Assembly (NCBI RefSeq): GCF_002300165.1
Contig: NZ_MLCE01000028.1
Coordinates: forward strand, 47,652 to 111,651
Source of the DNA: Streptomyces sp. Tue6028
GTDB taxonomy: Bacteria; Actinomycetota; Actinomycetes; Streptomycetales; Streptomycetaceae
DNA length: 64,000 nucleotides
Direction: 5' to 3'
Part shown: positions 17,497-26,701 of the stretch, one piece after another
How positions within the stretch are numbered: position 1 is the stretch's first letter
How the letters are laid out: the number at the start of each line of letters is the position of its first letter
Notes under the pieces: generated by a model
Told to the model about the DNA's origin: nothing
Database searches by the model: none
The model's input: only the letters and a program-made list of their open reading frames with translations
Made by a program: the position numbers and the translations under genes

Positions 17497-19230
17497 ATGG
17501 GCGAACTGACGCGCCGCGATGTGTTCAAGGGGACCGGGGCCGTCGGCGCCGCTGCCATCGTCGACGGAGCACTGGGGACGCCGGCACGGGCGCGTCCGCG
17601 GGGCAAGGAGGCCGGCGAGGCCGACATCGTCGACGTCGCGGTCATCGGCGCCGGGGTGTCCGGGGCGTACGCCGCCTGGCGTCTGCTCGGCCCGGAAGCC
17701 GAGCGCAGCAGCGCGCTCAAGAAGCTTCGGCGGAGTGGCCGCGGTCCCCTCAGGGTGCACCTGTTCGAGGGCAGCGAGCGCGTCGGCGGCCGCCTCTTCT
17801 CGGTGACGCCGCCCGGTATGCCGCATCTGCACGCCGAGCTGGGCGGGATGCGCTACCTCGACAACCAGCCGGTCGTGGCCGACCTCGTGGACCATCTCGG
17901 GTTGCCGACGGATCCCTTCCCGGTCGACGAGCCGCAGAACCTCGTCTACCTGCGCCGGCACCGCTTCACCCAGGCCCAGTGGAACGATCCGACGGTCGTG
18001 CCCTACGACCTGCCGGCCGCGATCCGGGGCAAGTCGCCGGACGACGCGCTCGTGTCGGTCATCGAGCGTTTCGTCCCCGGCGCCGCCGGGATGAACCAAA
18101 AGGCGTGGGACAAGATCAAGCCGACGGCGTCGGCCGACGGCCGGCACCTCTACGACATCGGGTTCTGGAACCTGCTGCTCGACGCGGTCGGGCAGGAGGG
18201 GTGGTCGTTCCTCCGGGACGGCTTCGGCTACGGATCGGTTGTGGCCAACGTCAACAGCATCGAGGCCATGGAGGCGTCGGTGGCCGACTTCGTCGGCTCC
18301 CCGGCACCCCAGTACCTGCTGCTGCGCAACGGCTACCAGACAGTGCCCGAGGAACTCGTCCGGCGGTTCGAGGCGGAAGGTGGGACCGTCCACCTCCACC
18401 ACCAGGTGCGCCGGATCGACCGGGAGACCGTCCACGGCGAGGACGTGCTGACCCTTGCTCTCTCCGTCTGGCCCACGGGCCGGCCGCTCACGGTCCGGGC
18501 GCGCCACGTCGTTCTGGCGATGCCTCAGCGCTCGATCGAGCTGCTGGACCCGGACACCTTCCTCTTCACCAGCGACCGGTTCCTGTCCGACCTCGGCTCG
18601 ATCGTCCCGAGGCCCGCCTCCAAGCTCTTCCTCGGTTACGACCGGCCGTGGTGGGAGGATCTCGGCCTGCGCGCCGGCCGCTCGGTGACCGATCTGCCGC
18701 TGCGCCAGACCTACTACTGGGGCGTCGAGGGGAAGCAGCCCGGGGCCGACCCGGCCGACCGCAATGCCCTGCTGCTGGCCTCCTACAACGACCTCAGCGA
18801 CGTGGAGTTCTGGAACGAGCTGCTGACGCGGCCGCACCGCCTCGCTCCGGTGGCGGTGACCCGGCCGCCACGGCCGATGGACGCTTCAGCGCCGGGGACG
18901 CTGGTCGATGAGGCGCAGCGGCAGTTGCGCGAGCTGCACGGCCCCGACGCCCGTATCCCCGATCCGACGTCGGCCTACTTCCAGGACTGGGTGCAGGACC
19001 CGTACGGAGCGGCCTTCCACTTCTGGCAGGTGGGGGCGAAGAGTTGGGAGATCATGCCGCGCATGCGCCACCCGCTCCCCGACGCCAACCTGTACGTCTG
19101 CGGAGATGCCTGGTCGACCGGACAGGGATGGGTCTACGGCGCGCTCACCCAGGCCGAGTTGATGCTCGAGGAGCACTTCGGCCTGCCCCGTCCGACGTGG
19201 CTCTCACCGAGCACGTACCTCGGCCCGTAG
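17497..19230 (+). CDS. Tat-exported flavin amine oxidase
   Basis: FAD-dependent amine oxidase-type protein of 577 residues. The N-terminus (ELTRRDVFKGTGAVGAAAIV) looks like a Tat signal. The dinucleotide motif VAVIGAGVSGAYAAWRLL and the LFEGSERVGGRLFS segment of flavin monoamine oxidases follow. The C-terminal FAD motif is NLYVCGDAWSTGQGWVYGAL. The substrate could be an amino acid, a polyamine or another amine. ATG 17497 is preceded by GAGAGGG at 17484-17490; the frame opens upstream at 17422. Confidence 0.85.
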   Translation: MGELTRRDVFKGTGAVGAAAIVDGALGTPARARPRGKEAGEADIVDVAVIGAGVSGAYAAWRLLGPEAERSSALKKLRRSGRGPLRVHLFEGSERVGGRLFSVTPPGMPHLHAELGGMRYLDNQPVVADLVDHLGLPTDPFPVDEPQNLVYLRRHRFTQAQWNDPTVVPYDLPAAIRGKSPDDALVSVIERFVPGAAGMNQKAWDKIKPTASADGRHLYDIGFWNLLLDAVGQEGWSFLRDGFGYGSVVANVNSIEAMEASVADFVGSPAPQYLLLRNGYQTVPEELVRRFEAEGGTVHLHHQVRRIDRETVHGEDVLTLALSVWPTGRPLTVRARHVVLAMPQRSIELLDPDTFLFTSDRFLSDLGSIVPRPASKLFLGYDRPWWEDLGLRAGRSVTDLPLRQTYYWGVEGKQPGADPADRNALLLASYNDLSDVEFWNELLTRPHRLAPVAVTRPPRPMDASAPGTLVDEAQRQLRELHGPDARIPDPTSAYFQDWVQDPYGAAFHFWQVGAKSWEIMPRMRHPLPDANLYVCGDAWSTGQGWVYGALTQAELMLEEHFGLPRPTWLSPSTYLGP

Positions 19231-19258
19231 GCCGCCGGCCTGTCAGCACGCGAGCACA

Positions 19259-19525
19259 GCCACGTCCAGCGAATGGACCGCGGTCGCCCGCCTCACGCCC
19301 GAGGAGGCCAGCGAGCGCATGGCCGAAGTCTTCGCGATCCGGCGCCTCGATCCCCTGCACGGCAACGGCCCTCACGTGCGGGGCCACGACGGCGGGGGCC
19401 TCATCGCAGCGCGAACATCCCCACCTCATCAAGCCCCGGCATCGCTGCGCACTACGCTCCCGCCTTCGGCCCGCTCCGCGCACGCTGCACCGAGCGGCGA
19501 GTCCGTCATGCCGCCCACCGCATGA
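19259..19525 (+). other. 578-bp gap with a possible coding remnant
   Basis: Between 19231 and 19808 no complete gene is supported. In one frame from about 19259 a plausible helical segment appears (SSEWTAVARLTPEEASERM, then AEVFAIRRLDPLHGN) without a good start; it then degrades into Pro/Ala/Ser-rich residues. It may be a decayed gene or chance. The rest of the gap shows nothing recognisable. Confidence 0.25.
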
Positions 19526-19808
19526 TGCGCGTCCCGGAGTAGCGTGAGACTTCGATCACAACGTGAGGGCAGTGAACCGCTGTGCCCGATCGAGCGGCGA
19601 CCGGCGGGGAGCCACGGGGAATGTCGCGAACAGCCTGAGAACCCGCACGTCGGCGTCTCGGTTGCCGGAGGCCACGGCCGCGCATGGCTCCAGGGGGCGC
19701 AGGGAGGCCTAGCTACGAGGCGGATGTCACCGCCTGAGAGCCGCATGCTCGGATGCTCGGATGCTGGGGCAGGGGATGACTGTCAGAGCCGGGTGGGAGC
19801 GTGCTGCC

Positions 19809-20153
19809 ATGCAGGACACACTCTTTCACTCGCCGGAGACACCCCCGGAGCACGCCGTGATAGCTCGGTTCCGCCTGGGTGGCGACGGGTTCGGCGAGTC
19901 TGACCAGCGGGCGCTGGTCTTTGAAGCCGAGCGGTCGACAGGGGCCGCGGTCGAAGCCGCCCGTGTCGGTGAAGTCGATGGCAACGAGTTCGGCGGCGGC
20001 GAGGTTGTGATCTTCGCCTACGGACCTGATGCGGAATCCCTGTACCGGCTCATGGAGCCTGGCTTGCGTGCGCTTCCGTTTCGGCCGGCGCACGTCGTGC
20101 TGCGCCACGGAGAGCCTGCCGACGATGTGGTGAGACAGCGCATTGATCTTTGA
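19809..20153 (+). CDS. Small uncharacterised protein
   Basis: A 114-residue soluble acidic protein. The core VGEVDGNEFGGGEVVIFAYG followed by DAESLYRLMEPGLRALPFRP resembles a family of small actinobacterial proteins of unknown function with an EFGGGE motif. ATG 19809 gives the most family-like N-terminus; the frame opens at 19761. It precedes rlmN by 135 bases. Confidence 0.65.
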   Translation: MQDTLFHSPETPPEHAVIARFRLGGDGFGESDQRALVFEAERSTGAAVEAARVGEVDGNEFGGGEVVIFAYGPDAESLYRLMEPGLRALPFRPAHVVLRHGEPADDVVRQRIDL

Positions 20154-20288
20154 GTGCAGGTGGCGGGCGCGGGGCCGTCTCTGGGCCGTGCAAGGTTGAC
20201 CAACGGTGACAGGGGATGGCGGAGGGTGACGGGCCCCTCGGCCATCTGACCTGGGCGGCCCCAAACGATCTGCGACACTGGTAGCGCC

Positions 20289-21395
20289 ATGCCTAAGCCC
20301 GGAGAACTCACTTTCGTCGCCCCGCGCGGAGCCAAGAAGCCGCCGCGGCACCTTGCCGATCTCACGCCCGCCGAGCGCAAAGAGGCTGTCGCCGCGATCG
20401 GCGAGAAGCCGTTTCGCGCCAAGCAGCTCTCGCAGCACTACTTCGCGCGGTTCGCGCACGACCCCGCGGAGTGGACGGACATCCCGGCCGCGTCGCGCGA
20501 CAAGCTCCAGGAGGCGCTGCTTCCTGAGCTGATGACCGTCGTGCGGCACCTGTCCACCGACCAGGACACCACCCGTAAGACCCTGTGGCGGCTCTTCGAC
20601 GGCACGCTCGTCGAGTCCGTGCTGATGCGGTACCCGGACCGGGTGACCATGTGCATCAGCTCCCAGGCCGGCTGCGGGATGAACTGCCCGTTCTGCGCGA
20701 CCGGCCAGGCCGGCCTCGACCGGAACCTGTCGACCGGCGAGATCGTGCACCAGATCGTGGACGGCATGCGCGCCCTCAGGGACGGCGAGATCCCCGGCGG
20801 TCCGGCGCGGCTGAGCAACATCGTCTTCATGGGCATGGGCGAGCCGCTCGCCAACTACAAGCGGGTGGTCGGAGCGATCCGTGCCCTCACGGACCCCGAG
20901 CCGGACGGGCTCGGACTTTCGCAGCGCGGCATCACCGTGTCGACGGTGGGGCTGGTCCCCGCCATCCACCGCTTCGCCGACGAGGGCTTCAAGTGCCGGC
21001 TGGCCATCTCGCTGCACGCACCCGACGACGAGCTGCGCGACACGCTCGTGCCCGTCAACACGCGGTGGAAGGTGCGCGAGGTGCTGGACGCCGGATGGGA
21101 GTACGCGGCCAAGTCCGGGCGCCGTCTGTCCATCGAGTACGCCCTCATCCGCGACATCAACGACCAGGCATGGCGCGGTGACCGGCTCGGGCGGCTGCTC
21201 AAGGGCAAGCCGGTGCACGTCAACCTCATCCCGCTGAACCCGACCCCGGGATCGAAGTGGACCGCCTCGCGGCCCGAGGACGAGAAGGCGTTCGTCGAGG
21301 CGATCGCCGCCCACGGCGTGCCGGTGACCGTCCGGGACACCCGCGGTCAGGAGATCGACGGGGCGTGCGGACAGCTCGCGGCCACCGAGCGCTAG
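20289..21395 (+). CDS. rlmN: 23S rRNA (adenine2503-C2)-methyltransferase RlmN
   Basis: Radical-SAM dual-specificity RNA methyltransferase, 368 residues, which methylates A2503 of 23S rRNA and A37 of some tRNAs. The cluster motif is CGMNCPFC (Cys129, Cys133, Cys136). The GMGEPLANY SAM motif follows, and the catalytic C-terminal Cys lies in GACGQL (about residue 360). The start fits the family (MPKPGELTFVAPRG). It is a single gene with its own promoter region. Confidence 0.96.
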   Translation: MPKPGELTFVAPRGAKKPPRHLADLTPAERKEAVAAIGEKPFRAKQLSQHYFARFAHDPAEWTDIPAASRDKLQEALLPELMTVVRHLSTDQDTTRKTLWRLFDGTLVESVLMRYPDRVTMCISSQAGCGMNCPFCATGQAGLDRNLSTGEIVHQIVDGMRALRDGEIPGGPARLSNIVFMGMGEPLANYKRVVGAIRALTDPEPDGLGLSQRGITVSTVGLVPAIHRFADEGFKCRLAISLHAPDDELRDTLVPVNTRWKVREVLDAGWEYAAKSGRRLSIEYALIRDINDQAWRGDRLGRLLKGKPVHVNLIPLNPTPGSKWTASRPEDEKAFVEAIAAHGVPVTVRDTRGQEIDGACGQLAATER

Positions 21396-21419
21396 ACCTC
21401 CGGCACGACACCGGCCCGG

Positions 21420-21515
21420 CCACCGGGTGCGCCGGGCCGGCGGACGCACCACGATCCGGGCCGGCGGGCGCACCACGATCCGCGCCGCGGAGCGCGCCGC
21501 GATCCGGGGCGGCGG
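21420..21515. repeat. Imperfect tandem GC-rich repeat
   Basis: About three to four degenerate copies of a 27-30 bp unit built on GGGCCGGCGG-CGCACCACGATCC follow rlmN. No gene is supported in this stretch. Confidence 0.5.
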
Positions 21516-21651
21516 GCGCGCCGCGCTGCCGGGTACCGCACCGGCAGCCGCGCCACGCCCGGAGGCCGGGCGTCGGCCCTGCGGTCACCGCGCGCCGGGC
21601 CCGCAGGGGCCAGACGGTACGCTGAGGCCTGTACGTACATCTTCATATTCC

Positions 21652-21738
21652 GACAGGGGAGCGCCACAGCGCTGAGAGTGCGGGACAGACCGCAGACCCT
21701 CTGAACCTTGCCCAGGTCATTCTGGGTAGGAAGTTCGG
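21652..21738 (+). promoter_or_regulatory. TPP (THI-element) riboswitch
   Basis: Classic thiamine pyrophosphate aptamer upstream of thiB. GGGGAGC at 21656 and CTGAGAGTG at 21672-21680 form the pyrimidine-sensor side, with ACCCTCTGAACC at about 21697-21708 the partner. The closing arm runs TCATTCTGGGTAGGAAG. It should repress the thiamine uptake operon when TPP is plentiful. Confidence 0.95.
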
Positions 21739-21757
21739 TCATCACTCAAGCTGTTGC

Positions 21758-21794
21758 GCCCTGCCCGGGAACTGTCAGAGGTCCCGGGCAGGGC
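21758..21794 (+). terminator. Hairpin in riboswitch expression platform
   Basis: A perfect 13-bp stem (GCCCTGCCCGGGA with its complement at 21782-21794) and an 11-base loop sit between the aptamer and thiB, followed by a pyrimidine-rich stretch. It is a candidate regulated terminator, although a clean T-run is missing. Confidence 0.7.
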
Positions 21795-21801
21795 CGCGTC
21801 T

Positions 21802-21821
21802 CTTCCTGGTCACCCAGGAGG
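21802..21821 (+). promoter_or_regulatory. Hairpin sequestering the thiB Shine-Dalgarno
   Basis: CTTCCTGG pairs with CCAGGAGG across a TCAC loop. All six bases of the AGGAGG ribosome site (21816-21821) are inside the stem, which includes one G-T wobble. This suggests translational control beneath the TPP aptamer. Confidence 0.6.
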
Positions 21822-21827
21822 AAATCA

Positions 21828-22925
21828 GTGAGCACCACCAAGAAGTTCGCAGCCGTGGCCGTAGGCCTCGGCCTGGCCACGCTGTCCGCGTGCGGGTCGT
21901 CGGGCGGCGGCTCGGCGGACCCGAAGACCGTCACGCTCGTCAGCCACGACTCGTGGGCCGTGTCGAAGAGCGTGCTCAAGGACTTCGAGAAGCAGTCCGG
22001 CTACAAGGTCAGGGTCCTCAAGGACGGTGACGCCGGGCAGGCCGTGAACAAGGCGATCCTCACCAAGGACAACCCGCAGGGCGACGTCTTCTTCGGCGTC
22101 GACAACACCCTGCTCTCCCGCGCACTCGACAACGGGCTCTTCCAGCCGTACGAGGCGAAGGGCTCGGACCTGGTGCTTCCGCAGTACCGCGTCGATCAGG
22201 ACAAGCACCGGGCCACACCCGTCGACTCGGGCGACATCTGCGTCAACTACGACAAGGCCTACTTCAGCGAGCACAAGCTGACGCCCCCGCAGTCCTTCGA
22301 CGACCTGATCAAGCCCGAGTACAAGAACCTCCTCGTCACCGAGAACGCGTCCACCTCCTCGCCCGGCCTCGGCTTCCTGCTGGGCACCGCCGCGAAGTAC
22401 GGCGACGGGGGCACCTCCGGCTCGAACGGGGGAGGCTGGCAGGACTACTGGAAGAAGCTCAAGGCCAACGGCGTGAAGGTCGTCGACGGCTGGGAGCAGG
22501 CCTACGACGAGGAGTTCTCCGGGTCCGCCGGCGGCAAGAAGGCCAAGGGGGACCGGCCGCTGGTCGTCTCGTACGCCTCGTCCCCGCCCGCCGAGGTGAT
22601 CTACGCCAGCCCGAAGCCGAAGACGGCGCCCACCGGGGTCGCCACCGGCACCTGCTTCCGCCAGGTCGAGTACGCGGGGCTGCTGAGCAACGCCGGGAAC
22701 GCCAAGGGCGGCAAGGCGCTCATCGACTTCATGCTCACCAAGGAGTTCCAGGACGACATGCCGCTGAACATGTTCGTCTACCCGGTGCGGGAAGCCGCCC
22801 AGGTGCCCGCGGAGTTCGACCAGTACGGCCCGCAGGCCAAGAACCCCGAGACCATGGCGCCCGCCAGGATCGCCGCCAACCGTGACCAGTGGGTCAAGTC
22901 GTGGACCTCGCTCGTACTGAAGTAG
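21828..22925 (+). CDS. thiB: Thiamine ABC transporter substrate-binding lipoprotein
   Basis: Extracellular thiamine-binding lipoprotein of 365 residues. The signal ends in the lipobox LSACG near residue 20. The mature part has the ThiB/SfuA-like fold: VTLVSHDSWAVSKSVLKDFE, GDVFFGVDNTLLSRAL and PVDSGDICVNYDKAYF. The GTG at 21828 follows AGGAGG by six bases. The preceding TPP riboswitch and the following permease and ATPase establish thiamine or a precursor as the ligand. Confidence 0.93.
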   Translation: MSTTKKFAAVAVGLGLATLSACGSSGGGSADPKTVTLVSHDSWAVSKSVLKDFEKQSGYKVRVLKDGDAGQAVNKAILTKDNPQGDVFFGVDNTLLSRALDNGLFQPYEAKGSDLVLPQYRVDQDKHRATPVDSGDICVNYDKAYFSEHKLTPPQSFDDLIKPEYKNLLVTENASTSSPGLGFLLGTAAKYGDGGTSGSNGGGWQDYWKKLKANGVKVVDGWEQAYDEEFSGSAGGKKAKGDRPLVVSYASSPPAEVIYASPKPKTAPTGVATGTCFRQVEYAGLLSNAGNAKGGKALIDFMLTKEFQDDMPLNMFVYPVREAAQVPAEFDQYGPQAKNPETMAPARIAANRDQWVKSWTSLVLK

Positions 22926-24676
22926 CCGACGCGTCCGAAGCCGTGGCCAAGGCGCCGACGCCCCGGGAGACCGGGAGCGGGCGGCGCGGCGGCGGCTTCG
23001 GAGGCGAGGGACGCGGCCGACGGCGTGGAGCCGGCGGGCGGGCGAACGCGGCCCGGCTCGGCCTCATGGCCGTGCCCGTCGCGTTCTTCGCCGTCTTCTT
23101 CGCCTACCCCGTCGCCGCGATCGTGGCCCGCGGCCTGAAGACCGACGGGCAGTGGCGGTCGGGGCGGATCGCGGACGTGCTCACACAGTCCGACATCCGG
23201 CACGTGCTCTGGTTCACCACCTGGCAGGCGCTCGCCTCGACGGCGCTCACGCTGCTGATCGCGCTGCCCGGCGCGTATGTGTTCGCGCGCTTCGATTTCA
23301 GGGGCAAGCAGGTCCTCAGAGCCGTGGTGACGGTGCCCTTCGTGCTGCCGACCGTCGTCGTCGGCACGGCGTTCCTGGCGCTGGTCGGCCGAGGCGGCCT
23401 GCTCGACGAGCTGTGGGGCGTGCGGCTCGACACCACCGTCTGGGCGATTCTGCTCGCGCACGTCTTCTTCAACTACGCGGTCGTCGTACGGACCGTAGGC
23501 GGGCTGTGGTCGCAGCTCGACCCCCGCCAGGAGGAGGCCGCCCGGATGCTCGGCGCCTCGCGGTTCGCGGCCTGGCGCAAGGTGACGCTTCCGGCGCTGA
23601 GCCCGGCCGTGGCCGCCGCCGCGCTCATGGTGTTCCTCTTCACCTTCACCTCCTTCGGCGTGGTGCAGATCCTCGGCGGCCCCACCTTCTCCACCCTCGA
23701 GGTCGAGATCTACCGGCAGACCTCGCAGATCTTCGACCTCGCCACCGCGGCGGTGCTGACGCTCATCCAGTTCGCGGCGGTGGGCGCGATCCTCGCCGTG
23801 CACGCCGGGACGGTGCGGCGCCGGGAGACCGCGCTGCGCCTGGTGGCCCCGGAGACGACCGCGCGCCGGCCGCGGGGTGCGGGCCAGTGGGCGTTGCTCG
23901 GGGGAGTACTCGCGAGCGTCGCCGTCCTGCTCGTGCTCCCGCTCGGCGTGCTCGTCCAGCGCTCGCTCGACACGCCGGGCGGCCATGGCTTCGCCTACTA
24001 CAGGGCGCTGGCCTCCGACGACGGAGGTGCCTTTCTCGTCGCGCCGGTCACGGCGATCGGTACCTCGCTGGAGTACGCCCTCGCCGCCACCGCGATCGCC
24101 GTCGTGATCGGCGGACTGGCGGCCGCCGCTCTCACCCGCCGTGACGCGGGCCGTCTCGTGCGGGGCTTCGACGCGCTGCTCATGCTGCCGCTCGGCGTCT
24201 CCGCCGTGACCGTCGGTTTCGGATTCCTCGTCGCACTCGACGAACCGCCGTTGGACCTGCGGAGCAGCTGGATCCTGGTGCCGCTCGCGCAGGCGCTGGT
24301 CGGGGTCCCCTTCGTGGTGCGGACGATGCTGCCCGTGCTGCGGGCGGTGGACGGACGGCTGCGCGAGGCGGCGGCCGTGCTCGGCGCCTCGCCCTGGCGG
24401 GTGTGGCGCGAGGTCGACCTGCCGATGGTGCGGCGGGCGCTGCTGATCGCGGCCGGGTTCGCCTTCGCCGTGTCGCTCGGCGAGTTCGGGGCGACCGTGT
24501 TCATCGCGCGGCCCGACAACCCGACGCTGCCGGTCGCCGTGGCGCGTCTGCTCGGGCGGGCGGGCGACCTCAACTACGGCCAGGCGATGGCCCTTTCGAC
24601 GATCTTGATGGTGGTGTGTGCGGTGGCGCTGCTGCTCCTGGAGCGGGTACGGACGGACCGGACGGGGGAGTTCTGA
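22901..24676 (+). CDS. thiP: Thiamine ABC transporter permease
   Basis: Fused double permease of 591 residues with about 12 membrane segments, the usual ThiP architecture. Two EAA loops are visible: EEAARMLGASRFAAWRKVTL in the first half and REAAAVLGASPWRVWREVDL in the second. A Gly/Arg-rich cytoplasmic head precedes the first helix. GTG at 22901 overlaps the end of thiB by 25 bases; GTG 22889 or 22943 are alternatives. Confidence 0.92.
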   Translation: MDLARTEVADASEAVAKAPTPRETGSGRRGGGFGGEGRGRRRGAGGRANAARLGLMAVPVAFFAVFFAYPVAAIVARGLKTDGQWRSGRIADVLTQSDIRHVLWFTTWQALASTALTLLIALPGAYVFARFDFRGKQVLRAVVTVPFVLPTVVVGTAFLALVGRGGLLDELWGVRLDTTVWAILLAHVFFNYAVVVRTVGGLWSQLDPRQEEAARMLGASRFAAWRKVTLPALSPAVAAAALMVFLFTFTSFGVVQILGGPTFSTLEVEIYRQTSQIFDLATAAVLTLIQFAAVGAILAVHAGTVRRRETALRLVAPETTARRPRGAGQWALLGGVLASVAVLLVLPLGVLVQRSLDTPGGHGFAYYRALASDDGGAFLVAPVTAIGTSLEYALAATAIAVVIGGLAAAALTRRDAGRLVRGFDALLMLPLGVSAVTVGFGFLVALDEPPLDLRSSWILVPLAQALVGVPFVVRTMLPVLRAVDGRLREAAAVLGASPWRVWREVDLPMVRRALLIAAGFAFAVSLGEFGATVFIARPDNPTLPVAVARLLGRAGDLNYGQAMALSTILMVVCAVALLLLERVRTDRTGEF

Positions 24677-24678
24677 CC

Positions 24679-25710
24679 ATGCTCGAACTCGCAGGCGCGA
24701 CCGTGCGCTTCGGCGCGCGGGCCGCGCTCGACGCCATCGGTCTCGACGTGGCGGAGCACGAGATCGTCAGCGTGCTCGGGCCGAGCGGCAGCGGCAAGTC
24801 GACACTGCTCCGGGTCGTCGCGGGACTTCAGGCGCTGGACGCCGGGCGGGTGTGCCTGGACGGCCGGGACCTGGGCGGTGTCCCCGCGCACAAGCGGGGC
24901 GTGGGCCTGATGTTCCAGGACCACCAGCTGTTCCCGCAGCGGGACGTGGGCGGCAACGTCGCCTTCGGGCTGCGGATGCACGGCGCACCGAGGGGCGAAC
25001 AGGCCTCACGCGTACGGGAGTTGCTGGAGCTCGTCGGCCTTCCGGGGGCCGCGTCCAGGCCCGTCGGGGAGCTGTCCGGCGGTGAGCAGCAGCGGGTCGC
25101 GCTGGCCCGCGCACTCGCCCCGCGCCCTCGTCTGCTGATGCTGGACGAGCCCCTCGGCCAGCTGGACCGATCCCTGCGCGAGCGTCTCGTCGTCGAACTG
25201 CGCCAGCTCTTCGGTGAGTTGGGCACGACGGTGCTGGCCGTCACGCACGACCAGGGCGAGGCCTTCGCGCTCGCCGACCGGGTCGTGGTGATGCGGGACG
25301 GCCGCATCGCCCAGTCCGGTACGCCGCTGGAGGTCTGGCAGCGCCCCGCGGACGCCTTCGTGGCCCGCTTCCTCGGCTTCGACAACGTCGTCGAGGCGAC
25401 GGTGAGCGGCGAGGCCGCGGACACGCCGTGGGGCAAGCTGCCGGTGCCGCAGGGCTCCCGGCAGGGGGCCGGCACGCTCCTCGTGCGGCCCGCGGGCGTA
25501 CGGCTCGTGGACCGGGCCGACGGGCTGCGCTGCACCGTCGCCGCACGCACTTTCCGGGGCACCCATGTCGCCGTACAGCTGCAACCGGATGGCGCGCCGC
25601 GGCTGGAGGCGGCGTGCGCGCTGCGCGACGCTCCGGCGCCCGGTGACGTGGTCGGAGTGGCGTTCGACGCCGCCGAGATCGCCGTGCTCGGGGGGCCGGG
25701 CGGCGCGTAG
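24679..25710 (+). CDS. thiQ: Thiamine ABC transporter ATP-binding protein
   Basis: ABC ATPase of 343 residues energising ThiBP. Walker A is GPSGSGKST, Q-loop FQDHQLF, signature LSGGEQQR, Walker B LLMLDEPLGQLD and switch His in VTHDQ. The C-terminal 110 residues form a TOBE-like regulatory domain, making it longer than enteric ThiQ. It starts two bases after the thiP stop. Confidence 0.92.
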   Translation: MLELAGATVRFGARAALDAIGLDVAEHEIVSVLGPSGSGKSTLLRVVAGLQALDAGRVCLDGRDLGGVPAHKRGVGLMFQDHQLFPQRDVGGNVAFGLRMHGAPRGEQASRVRELLELVGLPGAASRPVGELSGGEQQRVALARALAPRPRLLMLDEPLGQLDRSLRERLVVELRQLFGELGTTVLAVTHDQGEAFALADRVVVMRDGRIAQSGTPLEVWQRPADAFVARFLGFDNVVEATVSGEAADTPWGKLPVPQGSRQGAGTLLVRPAGVRLVDRADGLRCTVAARTFRGTHVAVQLQPDGAPRLEAACALRDAPAPGDVVGVAFDAAEIAVLGGPGGA

Positions 25711-25806
25711 GGCGCGCCCCGCGCCACCGCTCGGACATGAAACCGCTCCTGCGCCGCCGGCCGCCCCGGAGAAGGCCCGCATGCTGCGTGCGGCCCGCGG
25801 ACACGC

Positions 25807-25841
25807 GTGTGGCCCGCCCCCGGGAAGGGGACGGGCCACAC
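25807..25841. terminator. Bidirectional terminator between thiQ and LAETG gene
   Basis: A 10-bp stem (GTGTGGCCCG with its complement at 25832-25841), extended inward by CCCC/GGGG, lies between convergent genes and can serve both. Confidence 0.75.
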
Positions 25842-25858
25842 CTGCGTACGGTGGTGCG

Positions 25859-26542
25859 TCAGCCGGCCTTCGAGGCGCGACGGCGCATGCCGAAGAAGAC
25901 CGCTCCGCCGCCGACCACGACGAGCGCGCCGGCGATACCGGCGATCATGCCGGTGTTGGAGTTCGCACCGGTCTCGGCGAGGTTGGAGTCACCGGTCGCG
26001 GGCGAGGGGGAGTTGTCCCCGGTCGTCGCGGGAGCGGTGGTGCTCTCGGAGGCCGACGGGGTCGCCTCGTCCGAAGGCGTCTCCGAGGGAGCGGGGGTCT
26101 CCGACGGCTTGGGGGTCTCCGAAGGCGACGGCGTCTCCGTGGACTTGCAGGCCTCGGAGGGCGCGGTCAGATTCGGGGAGATGTCCTCGTCGACGATGTT
26201 CCCGGCCTTGATGTGCACGCGGTACACGGCCTTCGGGGACCAGTCCTCCGAGAACGTCACGGTGGCGCCCTCGCGGGTGCCGGTGACCGTCTTGGTGCCG
26301 ACCAGCTTCTCGTCGGCGCCGTTCGACTCGAGGTAGACCGAGACCTCTGCGTCCTTGCCCGAGGAGTCGGTGTCGGTCACGGTGATGATGCCCTTCCCGT
26401 TGTCGTCGCAGGAGGCGACGGCCGAGAAGTCACGGATGTTGCAGGCGAGTGCGTTGCCCGCGACACCGAGCGCGAGCGCGGCCGAGGCGGATGCAACACC
26501 GAGGATGCGCACGGAACGTGCGGTACGGCGAGATATGGACAC
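25859..26542 (-). CDS. LAETG-anchored surface protein
   Basis: Secreted wall-anchored protein of 227 residues. A signal peptide (GVASASAALALGVAGNALA) precedes a small beta-type domain with two Cys (ACNIRDF, SCDDNGKG) that may pair. A long Ser/Pro/Thr/Glu stalk follows, then the sorting signal LAETG, a hydrophobic helix (AGIAGALVVVGGGAVFF) and a basic tail. LAXTG is the motif used by class E sortases of Streptomyces; none is in this window. Start GTG 26542 follows GAAGGG. Confidence 0.88.
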   Translation of the reverse strand: MSISRRTARSVRILGVASASAALALGVAGNALACNIRDFSAVASCDDNGKGIITVTDTDSSGKDAEVSVYLESNGADEKLVGTKTVTGTREGATVTFSEDWSPKAVYRVHIKAGNIVDEDISPNLTAPSEACKSTETPSPSETPKPSETPAPSETPSDEATPSASESTTAPATTGDNSPSPATGDSNLAETGANSNTGMIAGIAGALVVVGGGAVFFGMRRRASKAG

Positions 26543-26701
26543 GATTGCCCTTCACAGATTGCGCAACTGCGGGGGGTGAGGGGGGATTTGTTGTGAAGCG
26601 TGCTGCGACAACAGCACCCCCAGGAGTCTCACAGGTTTATAAGCGTCACCTAAGGGCTGTCAATGCGTATGCCCTGCCCGGACGTCGGCTTTGCCTTGTC
26701 A

